The notes beneath the pieces are model-generated. The model was given only the letters and a program-made list of their open reading frames with translations, had not been told where the DNA came from and did no database searches. Source: Acidobacteriota bacterium (GTDB lineage: Bacteria; Acidobacteriota; Terriglobia; Terriglobales; Acidobacteriaceae). Taken from it: 7,132 bases of DNA. This document shows positions 1-5,387 of this stretch, piece by piece. Made by a program: the position numbers and the translations under genes. Numbering within the stretch: the first letter of the stretch is position 1; the number at the start of each line of letters is the position of its first letter. The stretch is from contig QIAR01000073.1 of NCBI GenBank assembly GCA_003225595.1, forward strand, positions 1-7,132. The letters are read 5' to 3'.

Positions 1-302
1 TGGAAGCGGTTAAAGACGCGCTCCACGAGATCGGTGTCGAGGGTATGACCGTGCTTGAAGCCAGAGGCCACGGCCGGCAGAAAGGCCACACCGAGTTCTA
101 TCGAGGACGGGAATACACGGTTGACCTGATTCCCAAGATCAAGCTCGAAATGGTTCTGCCGGACGAGATGGTCGAGAGAGCAGTACAGGCTATCGTGGCG
201 GCGGCTCGCACCGGTCAGATCGGTGACGGAAAGATCTTCCTCTCGCGAATCGACGAATCCATCCGCATTCGCAACGATGAGCGTGGCGAAGGCGCTCTGT
301 AA
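1..302 (+). CDS. glnB: P-II family nitrogen regulatory protein, C-terminal part (5' end outside window)
   Basis: This is the last ~99 residues of a P-II signal protein, a trimeric cytosolic sensor of 2-oxoglutarate and ATP/ADP that controls ammonium transport and glutamine synthetase. The reading frame is open from base 3, and its first residue aligns with about residue 14 of E. coli GlnB. Visible hallmarks are the GRQKGHTE block leading into the T-loop, the YRGREY stretch whose last Tyr (codon 114-116) matches the uridylylated Tyr51, and the TGQIGDGKIF signature followed by the basic IRIR segment. The length to the TAA fits a full-length family C-terminus. GlnB and GlnK cannot be separated from this fragment; an amtB or glnA neighbour upstream would decide. 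The next gene starts 118 bases downstream on the same strand and no clear terminator lies between. Family assignment is very secure; the paralogue name is not. Confidence 0.95.
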   Translation, partial: EAVKDALHEIGVEGMTVLEARGHGRQKGHTEFYRGREYTVDLIPKIKLEMVLPDEMVERAVQAIVAAARTGQIGDGKIFLSRIDESIRIRNDERGEGAL

Positions 303-410
303 ATGCTGGAGTAAGCATGGTACCGAGGTTTTTGCCTTTTGTAGTCCTTTTGGCACTAGCATTCTTCTTCGATTCGGAGCATTCTTCTCCTAATCTCACA
401 TTTTTCTCTT

Positions 411-416
411 GGAGGT
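411..416 (+). promoter_or_regulatory. Shine-Dalgarno GGAGGT for the PEGA-domain gene
   Basis: GGAGGT ends four bases before a GTG codon at 421. This decides the start of the downstream gene: a TTG at 409 in the same frame overlaps the Shine-Dalgarno itself and would put four charged or polar residues before the signal peptide, so GTG 421 is preferred. Confidence 0.7.
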
Positions 417-420
417 CGAT

Positions 421-1023
421 GTGTTTAGACGTAGAGGTTTGTCGTTGCTCTTGGCAATTTGTTTCTTTGGCGTGATCGGGGTGTTGCATGCCGAAAACCG
501 CGTTCTAGCCGAGGTACGGTTTGTTGCACACAGCAGTGCCGAAAAGAACGCTGGTGTCTGGGTTGATGGGCAGTATGTGGGCTTCGTAAAAGAGCTGAAC
601 GGGGACAAGAAAATGTTGCTGCTCCCCGGAAAGCACGAAATCGTGGTTCGCCAGGCTTGGTACAAGGACTATGTCGAACAGGCACTGCTTGAGCCGGGAG
701 AAGTTCACACCGTAAACCTTTCGCTGGAAAAGGACACGCGCATGTCGGTTTCGGCCGCAACCGTGGAGTTGAAAATCTCTGCCACCCCCAACCGTGCAGC
801 TGTGTTCGTGGACGACCAGTTCGCCGGGCATGTGGATGAGTTCGATGGGCCAGGGAAGGCAATGCTCCTCACCCCAGGACAGCATCGTCTACGTATCGCT
901 TTGCCTGGTTACCTGCCGTTCGAGACCGTACTGAACGTGCGTGCTCATCAGAAGCTCAAAATTCAGACCGAACTTGCCAAGGGAAGTATCAGCGAAGCAG
1001 GCACCCTGGTCACCGAAGAGTGA
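421..1023 (+). CDS. secreted protein with two PEGA domains
   Basis: Predicted 200-residue exported protein with no recognisable enzyme domain. Residues 1-24 form a signal peptide: MFRRR is a basic start, a long Leu/Ile/Phe/Val core follows, and a likely cleavage site lies after VLHA. Two tandem PEGA-type beta domains follow, about residues 29-102 and 113-186. Each has a surface 'VxVDxQxxGxV' strand and the diagnostic turn before a hydrophobic strand (LLLPGKHEIVV; LLTPGQHRLRIALPGY). The 14 or so residues after the second domain are polar. PEGA domains are found in envelope or cell-surface proteins and are thought to be structural or binding modules; the ligand is unknown. The gene follows the P-II gene in the same direction, but a nitrogen role cannot be inferred from that alone. 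It faces the PilZ genes convergently. The GTG start is supported by a GGAGGT ribosome site. Confidence 0.85.
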   Translation: MFRRRGLSLLLAICFFGVIGVLHAENRVLAEVRFVAHSSAEKNAGVWVDGQYVGFVKELNGDKKMLLLPGKHEIVVRQAWYKDYVEQALLEPGEVHTVNLSLEKDTRMSVSAATVELKISATPNRAAVFVDDQFAGHVDEFDGPGKAMLLTPGQHRLRIALPGYLPFETVLNVRAHQKLKIQTELAKGSISEAGTLVTEE

Positions 1024-1042
1024 AGGGACAAGCGGGCGCGTT

Positions 1043-1075
1043 GGGGAAACTTACATTTTTTATCGCTGTTTCCCC
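1043..1075. repeat. hairpin (GGGGAAAC/GTTTCCCC) after the PEGA gene
   Basis: A perfect 8-bp inverted repeat, GGGGAAAC at 1043-1050 and GTTTCCCC at 1068-1075, is separated by a 17-base T-rich loop and sits 20 bases after the PEGA gene stop. The stem could end or protect that transcript. No T-run follows the stem on either strand, so it is not a classical intrinsic terminator. The rest of the 250 bases up to the PilZ gene holds nothing I can name apart from two similar 14-mers near 1198-1237, discussed under findings. Confidence 0.4.
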
Positions 1076-1274
1076 GAAAGTTGGAGTGGTATTCGGCGCA
1101 AACCGCTGAATGCCGCACCTCTCGTGTGTTACGTCCGCTTAGCTCGATTTTTCACAACTCAGCTGAAAAACTGCAGGTTTCGCGGGATGTTGAACCACAT
1201 TAAAACTGTCCCCTCGCGACCAGATTAGAAATGTCCTCATTTAGAGTGCCTGCGACAGGACGTTGATGCCGAGC

Positions 1275-1925
1275 TTATCGATGGCAGTCAGTGGCTTGGA
1301 CTCTTTTTTGGGGTTGCTCATCAATCTCGGCAAGCAAGAGGGCCACGCGGCGTAAGGCCTCGATCTCCTTCCGCAAGCGCTTCATCTCCAGTTCCCGTTG
1401 ACGAAGGTACACATAATGGCTTTGTAGGAAGAGCAAAACGGCACCGTCCGCTGCTTTCAGTGGATCCGCTGGATTGCCCTGTGCCATCACAACTTGAGCC
1501 GTCATCCCGTAATCGGCGGCACGGTCTTGCGTGGTTTTGCTTTTGTCGAAAACCTTCTCGGTCGTAGGCGACAGTGGCCCTGCCGCGTTCGGGTCACCTT
1601 GCTGGAGCCCACCCGCAGCCAACTGCGGCCATCTAGCTACTTCATTCTCAGCGGGGAGAGGGCTGAGGAATTCCAACCCGAAACAATAACCCGTACGATT
1701 GCGAATTATGCCTGTGACCTGTGCGTGACATGGAGTCAGGAACTCGATCTCCATCAGCTCATTTGGCTTCAGGTGAATTCCGGCGTAGAGCGCCATACCG
1801 CCCTCGCTTATTTCGGTCCCGCGCCCAGGCACCAGCATGCTAGATACCCCATTGCGGAGAACAACGTGAACCGGGAGATCGATTTCATGCCGCTGCCAAC
1901 GCCGCGCATTCACTTGGGAGGGCAT
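1275..1925 (-). CDS. PilZ-domain protein with C-terminal coiled coil
   Basis: 216-residue cytosolic protein with an N-terminal PilZ domain (about residues 7-90), the family that binds cyclic di-GMP. The two binding motifs are recognisable: RxxxR as R8-R12 in ARRWQR, and a variant of (D/N)xSxxG as EISEGG with S40 and G43, where Glu replaces the usual Asp/Asn. The middle (about 95-165) is a Gly/Ala/Pro-rich linker. Residues about 167-205 are a charged heptad-like helix (YVYLRQRELEMKRLRKEIEAL), suggesting oligomerisation or partner binding. The ATG start has a GTGAGG ribosome site (1931-1936) five bases away. It lies 131 bases downstream of another PilZ-like gene on the same strand and may be co-transcribed. 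The last ~11 residues are doubtful: a run of six T (1304-1309) could hide an indel, and the other frame reads on to a TAA at 1241-1243. Cyclic di-GMP binding is likely but not certain. Confidence 0.85.
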   Translation of the reverse strand: MPSQVNARRWQRHEIDLPVHVVLRNGVSSMLVPGRGTEISEGGMALYAGIHLKPNELMEIEFLTPCHAQVTGIIRNRTGYCFGLEFLSPLPAENEVARWPQLAAGGLQQGDPNAAGPLSPTTEKVFDKSKTTQDRAADYGMTAQVVMAQGNPADPLKAADGAVLLFLQSHYVYLRQRELEMKRLRKEIEALRRVALLLAEIDEQPQKRVQATDCHR

Positions 1926-1930
1926 CTTTG

Positions 1931-1936
1931 CCTCAC
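1931..1936 (-). promoter_or_regulatory. Shine-Dalgarno GTGAGG for the first PilZ gene
   Basis: Read on the minus strand, GTGAGG ends five bases before the ATG at 1925. It supports that start over other in-frame codons. Confidence 0.55.
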
Positions 1937-2056
1937 TTATTTAACGGATAGCGCATCGCGGCCGAATCTCGCAGCAGGAGCCGGTTCGCAACAATTGGAC
2001 AAGCCCATGAACTGTGTTGGCCGTGCTCGTACTGTCGGTAGTTGTGGACATCGCAA

Positions 2057-2617
2057 TCATCTGAGCGGGTGAACGTGGAGGACGTAGAAGGCGCTGCCCA
2101 AAGCTGCGAGCGTAACTGCTCCCACGACCATTTTTAAGAGTCTTCTTTGCGGTGGCTTCCTGAGCATGAGCGCGGCTCTGTAGTTGTCAATCCACTGTTG
2201 TTCGCCGTCAATTATTCGACGGCTTTCCACCTCTTCAGCAAAGAGTACAGGCGCCTTCGGTTTGGAACTCGATTTACCAATCCTCAGTTCCAGGGACGAC
2301 TGAATAGCCGCCCGCAGTCTGTGCTGATCCCCTTCCCGGAGCGTGACGAACTGGAAAGGCTGCAGACTCCAGGATAGAGGACGCAGCATTTCTGCTGCGC
2401 CCAGAACCGGCCCGGTGTGTGTCAGGAACACCAACTTGACACGAGAGCCCTGATCCAGGGGTCTCGGCAAACAGAGCAAGCCCCCGGTGAGAGAAATGGT
2501 CTGCAGTCTGCCCAGGCTACAGCTACCGTCGTCAAATCGAAGTACAGCAGGAGTGATGTCCGCGAGTGGTACGCGTGCAGTACGCTGGCTGGCGTGAGGT
2601 TGGGGGAGGGAAGTCAT
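2057..2617 (-). CDS. degenerate PilZ-like protein with C-terminal membrane anchor
   Basis: 186 residues from the ATG at 2617; an in-frame TTG at 2623 would add two residues and neither has a good ribosome site. Residues about 22-110 read as a PilZ-type beta barrel: a FDDGS turn, then LGRLQTISLTGGLLCL and strands through the LVFLTHTGPVLGAAEM region. The domain keeps the Ser and Gly of the DxSxxG motif (S42, G45), but the acidic/Asn position is Thr and no clean RxxxR precedes it (only RTAR, residues 12-15). Cyclic di-GMP binding is therefore uncertain. A charged linker (about 111-158) leads to basic residues PPQRRLLK and one hydrophobic segment (about 162-181), ending HVHPLR, consistent with a tail-anchored inner-membrane protein with the PilZ part in the cytosol. 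It lies upstream of, and in line with, the other PilZ gene. Architecture is clear; function is not known. Confidence 0.75.
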   Translation of the reverse strand: MTSLPQPHASQRTARVPLADITPAVLRFDDGSCSLGRLQTISLTGGLLCLPRPLDQGSRVKLVFLTHTGPVLGAAEMLRPLSWSLQPFQFVTLREGDQHRLRAAIQSSLELRIGKSSSKPKAPVLFAEEVESRRIIDGEQQWIDNYRAALMLRKPPQRRLLKMVVGAVTLAALGSAFYVLHVHPLR

Positions 2618-2762
2618 TGCCAAACCGAGTATGTTACGTGCTCACGAGGAGTAGGAGATTACGGAAGGACTTGTACCTGGCGGAAACGGTCTTGCACCGG
2701 TGTTGGCTTGTCGATTTGAACCCGCAGAAGTTGGTGGACATCTACACCGCGTCGTTGGCCCC

Positions 2763-2820
2763 TTACTGCAACTTCGCGTACTCCGCCTTGGCTTGCTTCA
2801 GGATGGGACTGGCAAGTCGA
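2763..2820 (-). pseudogene. remnant of a TPR/kinase-type gene C-terminus (type ending AKLQ)
   Basis: On the minus strand a short frame reads SPILKQAKAEYAKLQ and stops with TAA at 2763-2765; the bases just before it, in another frame, read LDLPV. Together these resemble the conserved end (DPDIPILKQAKAEYAKLQ type) of large Acidobacteriota proteins with a protein kinase or DNA-binding N-terminus and TPR repeats. That likeness is from memory, not a search. Only about 19 codons remain, so this is a relic. From here to the PilZ-like gene start (about 2624-2762) I see no gene. Confidence 0.45.
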
Positions 2821-2823
2821 GCG

Positions 2824-3092
2824 TTACCTGCGGAGGGCTAGAAACTTCTTCTGGCATCCACTTGCTTCAGAGCGTAATTCGCCAAACTCCCGCCTGCCCC
2901 GGAGCTTCACCCGTAAAGGGTTTACGTTCAGGGCAGAAACCACGCAGTAGTTTTGCTGAATGGCGCTCGCAGCAGAGCCAAGGCTACTTCTTCTTGGCCG
3001 CAGAAGGCCAGAATGGAAGCCTGATAGTACCTAATCTCGGGATCACGTTCGGCCAGCAGGGCTGTCTTATCTCGCCGACCCGCTTCGTTAGC
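2824..3092 (-). pseudogene. frameshifted C-terminal remnant of a TPR-repeat (kinase-associated) protein
   Basis: The minus strand encodes a TPR-like C-terminus in two frames. The first frame gives AERDPEIRYYQASILAFCGQ and EEVALALLRA. After a one-base loss near 2963-2966 the other frame continues AIQQNYCVVSALNVNPLR, then KLRGRREFGELRSEA, CQKKFLALRR and TAA (2824-2826). This pattern (ERDPE-YYxAS-FCGQ-ALxLLxxAIxxNYC-SALxxDPL-KLRGxPEF-CQxxFL) is the usual end of TPR regions in Acidobacteriota protein kinases and transcriptional regulators, here recalled rather than searched. Several positions that are normally Asp or Pro have changed (NVNPLR; GRREF), as expected of a decaying gene. No kinase domain and no start lie in the window. 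Between 3092 and the next gene I find no support for coding. Confidence 0.6.
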
Positions 3093-3274
3093 TCAGTCTC
3101 GCACCTCGCCCACGCGTTCTGTTCATCCTGCTTGTGCTTCCTAGGAGCAGCCGGAAGGCCTCCTCGGCGGAAAGCTGGGCAACTCGGGCGAAATCTTTCA
3201 CGCATGGGTGGCGCCAACCAGCCCTTGGCGCACGCACAGTTTGGCTCGAATGTGGTCGATTACGGGGATGAAGA

Positions 3275-3622
3275 TCACGGAAGTACCCGCGCAGCCTCGG
3301 TATTTTCGCGTCTCGCGTTGATCGATTCGACCCTCACCGCTTCAGGCTTCTTCTTGTCAGAGGCGGGCGTGCCCAGCTGAGAATTCACGGCTTGCTCCAG
3401 TTGAGCCATAAGGGTTTGCAGGGTCTCATCGCCAGTATCCAAGATGTTACGCAGTTCAGCACTAACGGTCATAGCGCGCTGAAACGCATCCCGAGCCTTG
3501 GTCAAAAGTGGAATGTGTTCGAGGAACTCTGTGGCGTTTTTAGAGAACTCGTCCACCGCTTCTCTGTACATCGTCATGGTTTCTGGCACGCGCTGTGCAC
3601 CGTCAATCTCCTTCTTCCACAT
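3275..3622 (-). CDS. small alpha-helical protein of unknown function
   Basis: 115 residues, not recognised. It starts MWKKEIDGAQ with no signal peptide. Residues about 15-83 are almost continuous amphipathic helix with few Gly or Pro (MYREAVDEFSKNATEF; LLTKARDAFQRAMTVSAEL; ETLQTLMAQLEQAVNSQL), broken by DTGDE around 62-66, so a helical hairpin or coiled coil is likely. The tail from residue 85 is polar, basic and probably disordered (PASDKKKPEAVRVES). Expression signals are the best in the window: AAGGAGGG six bases before the ATG and a promoter-like pair upstream. The remnant of a TPR gene lies downstream on the same strand. The clean signals and an unbroken frame make it a true gene; its role is open. 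Confidence 0.7.
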   Translation of the reverse strand: MWKKEIDGAQRVPETMTMYREAVDEFSKNATEFLEHIPLLTKARDAFQRAMTVSAELRNILDTGDETLQTLMAQLEQAVNSQLGTPASDKKKPEAVRVESINARRENTEAARVLP

Positions 3623-3628
3623 TTGCTT

Positions 3629-3636
3629 CCCTCCTT
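3629..3636 (-). promoter_or_regulatory. strong Shine-Dalgarno AAGGAGGG
   Basis: Read on the minus strand, AAGGAGGG is followed by six bases and then the ATG at 3622. It is close to a full match to the 16S rRNA tail and fixes the start of the helical-protein gene. Confidence 0.75.
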
Positions 3637-3667
3637 AGCATCCTCATTCCCGCGCCGAAAGACACGC

Positions 3668-3697
3668 ATTATGAACTTGTTGGTCCGGAAAGGTCAA
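3668..3697 (-). promoter_or_regulatory. sigma-70-type promoter for the helical-protein gene
   Basis: On the minus strand TTGACC (3697-3692) is separated by 18 bases from CATAAT (3673-3668), each one base off the housekeeping consensus. Transcription would begin near 3661, giving a leader of about 40 bases before the ATG. A perfect TATAAT also occurs further upstream (3739-3734), but no good -35 box precedes it. Confidence 0.5.
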
Positions 3698-3776
3698 ACC
3701 GACCCATTACTTAGTTTCCACATTTTGTGGGTCCATTATAGAAGCCTGACGACGTAGCCCCCAAAAGTTGTGCCAC

Positions 3777-4240
3777 TTAGAATGGGAGTTCTCCTGGGTT
3801 TAAGGAAAGGAGAACGAGCGTGAGGGGACACGACAGACCCGTCGTAAAACGAGGAGGAGACGGATCCTGGCCTCGCTTCCCTCTAAGTGCCAGTCGCATG
3901 TTCACAATAGCGAAGTCATTTTCGATGATGGTCTTCACGTCCTCAAAGCGGCTGGCGCTAAACGTGAACTGCGTGGGCATTCTTATAGCTCTGCAGCGTC
4001 TCAGCGCGCGTCATGACGCTGCCATCGGGGTTGGTGTGGAAATACTTCGAGTCCAGCAATTCATCCAGTGTGGCAACATCGCGTCGGATGCCCGCTTCGG
4101 CTTGCAGAGTGAGGACGCGCATGACTTGTGCCTGCGGATCGCTGCAAGCCTGGCTGACTTGGGCTGATGCCAGCCGCATGTTTGCCCGGTCAGCGCTGAC
4201 GAGGAGGCTGCCAGCGATGAGCAGACCAAATAGATGCTTC
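3777..4240 (-). pseudogene. DUF4440/NTF2-like (SnoaL-like fold) secreted protein, start lost and frameshifted
   Basis: The minus strand carries a small exported NTF2-like domain protein in two frames. From 4240 it reads KHLFGLLIAGSLLVSA, a signal-peptide core, but no start codon remains: the codons before KHL run back to a TAA and do not look like coding sequence. The domain follows (VMRVLTLQAEAGIRRDVATL, LDSKYFHTNPDGSVMTRAET). At 3981 one extra base shifts the frame, and the protein continues PTQFTFSASRFEDVKTIIEN, NDFAIVNMRLALRGKRGQD. The pattern (helix, 'D..YFHTNPDGS..TRAE', strand pair, 'RLALRG') fits DUF4440, which often has a ketosteroid-isomerase-like pocket. The usual end (RFT...GRW) is not clearly present, so the last ~60 bases to the TAA at 3777 may be foreign. 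The missing start coincides with an abrupt join to a plus-strand gene fragment at about 4241. Confidence 0.6.
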
Positions 4241-4241
4241 T

Positions 4242-4933
4242 GGGGGCTGGTTCTTTAATGGAGGTGATTCCTTCGCGACCTTCAACCCTAGCCTGGCAGT
4301 GGAGATCAAACATCAAAACACGATTCAGTTTGACAGATGGCAATGGCACGACGTGTTGCGGCCGATCGATTATTCCTCGCTGCCGCAGACTCGCCGGTTC
4401 AGTGAGGGCTCTTATGTTTTGTCGGGAAGCAGCAGTCGATTACGTCTGCTTACGCTCAACGGCCGTTACGAATGGGGAACGCGCCTGAATTACATTCCGC
4501 CGGCAGGGCAAGCTCCTGGCTTAGCGACCTTCACGGTCGCCACTGGCGGCGTTTCCGTCCGAATGTCACGCGGCCTGACTGTGGATAATTCGTATTTGTT
4601 CGACCGCAATCTGAGCGAGGCCACTGGGAGAGCAATGTACAACTCCCACATCTTGCGATCGAAATGGAACTGGCAACTGAATCGTGAGCTGTCCGTGAGG
4701 TTCATAGCGCAATACAACGCGCTGTTGACAAATCCCCAGCTCACATCCGCTGTGACAGGAAGGCGGTTCAATTTCCTGATCGCCTATGTGCTTCACCCAG
4801 GAACTGCGATCTATGTCGGATATAACACGAACCTGAGCAGGCCGGGGCCCCCGGTGGGGGTCCGGGAAATGACCGTTTTGTGAATGACGGCCGACAATTC
4901 TTTATCAAAGCATCGTACTTGTTCCGTTTTTGA
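4242..4933 (+). pseudogene. C-terminal part of a DUF5916-type outer-membrane protein, frameshifted
   Basis: From about 4242 the plus strand reads a DUF5916-like C-terminus (proteins often with an N-terminal family-9 carbohydrate-binding module and a predicted beta barrel). Typical pieces are HQNTIQFDRWQWHDVLRP, RLRLLTLNGRYEWGTRLNYI, PPAGQAPGLA, LTVDNSYLFDRN, NNHI-like YNSHILRSKWNWQL, SVRFIAQYNALLTNPQLTS and LHPGTAIYVGYNTNLS. The open frame ends early at a TGA near 4881, but adding one G to the run 4856-4860 restores GNDRFVNDGRQFFIKASYLF and RF-stop at 4931-4933, a barrel-closing end with terminal Phe. About 230 residues remain where the family usually has roughly 700-900, so the 5' two-thirds is missing. 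No start or ribosome site precedes it; it abuts the reversed DUF4440 relic. Recognition is from memory of the family. Confidence 0.65.
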
Positions 4934-5015
4934 GGATCTGTCCAATTCTTTGGGAGAACCAGGCATCTGCGGACCAGCAGCCGCTACCCAGCAGAGCTTC
5001 AGACTTACTCCGTGA

Positions 5016-5075
5016 TCCTCTGTGCCCTCTGTGGTGAAAATCAAAACCGCAGGGTACACAGAGGACCACAGAGGA
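5016..5075. repeat. intergenic hairpin repeat built of CCTCTGTG units
   Basis: The left arm TCCTCTGTGCCCTCTGTGGT (5016-5035) and right arm ACACAGAGGACCACAGAGGA (5056-5075) are near-perfect inverted copies: 17 pairs with one small bulge. Each arm contains CCTCTGTG twice, and the loop is the A-rich 5036-5055. The look is that of the CCTCTGTG(T/G) intergenic repeats common in Acidobacteriota and several other phyla, as I recall them. It may act as a transcript end between the DUF5916 fragment and the permease. In the rest of the gene-free stretch 4934-5254 I recognise nothing else. Confidence 0.65.
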
Positions 5076-5254
5076 AAACTCTGGATCTGAGATGATACGA
5101 CGATACCTGCCAACGCCAGCACCAGAGTGTGAAACTCGAATCCTTGTCCGAATGTGTCGCGCGTCGCAGATGATCAGCCGTTCGGCGCGAAATGGCAGCA
5201 GTTTGTCGTTGAAGTTGACGAGAGATACCAACGTGACCGCAGCATTCATCAGGG

Positions 5255-5387
5255 ATGGATTCGCTCACCGGTAGATCGCTCTTTCGTGTCAAATCGCCGC
5301 CGATATTTTGGCCGAAAACGCTTCCTCGACGCCGGATGCGTTGAAGCGCACCTTGGGCCCGGTGAGCCTCGTCGCTTTGGGAGTCGG
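5255..5387 (+). pseudogene. APC-family amino-acid permease, N-terminal fragment (left of inverted segment)
   Basis: From an ATG at 5255 the frame reads MDSLTGRSLFRVK. One missing A in the AAA at 5291-5293 then shifts it to IAADILAENASSTPDALKRT and LGPVSLVALGVG, ending at 5387. This is the usual start of amino-acid/polyamine permeases of the APC superfamily: a short cytosolic 'LFRxK' lead, then 'LKRxLGPxxLVALGVG' entering the first membrane helix, normally followed by AIIGAGIF. Here AIIGAGIF is not next; it lies at 6291 on the other strand. There is no clean ribosome site before the ATG (AGGG touches it), so the start is tentative. It is part of a gene broken by an internal inversion. Confidence 0.7.

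Noticed and set aside
349..368. sigma-54-like TTGGCAC before the PEGA gene
   Set aside because: The -12 element (TTGC) is missing at the right spacing, so only half of the site is present.
1494..2072. 192-codon open frame on the plus strand
   Set aside because: Antisense to the well-supported PilZ gene; no ribosome site or recognisable domain.
2706..2725. tRNA-like GGTTCAAATC on the minus strand
   Set aside because: The flanking bases do not form a T-arm stem, and no anticodon or acceptor arm can be drawn.
2700..3380. 226-codon open frame on the plus strand
   Set aside because: It is antisense to the TPR relics and the end of the helical-protein gene, which match families or have start signals; the plus frame has low-complexity, unprotein-like composition.
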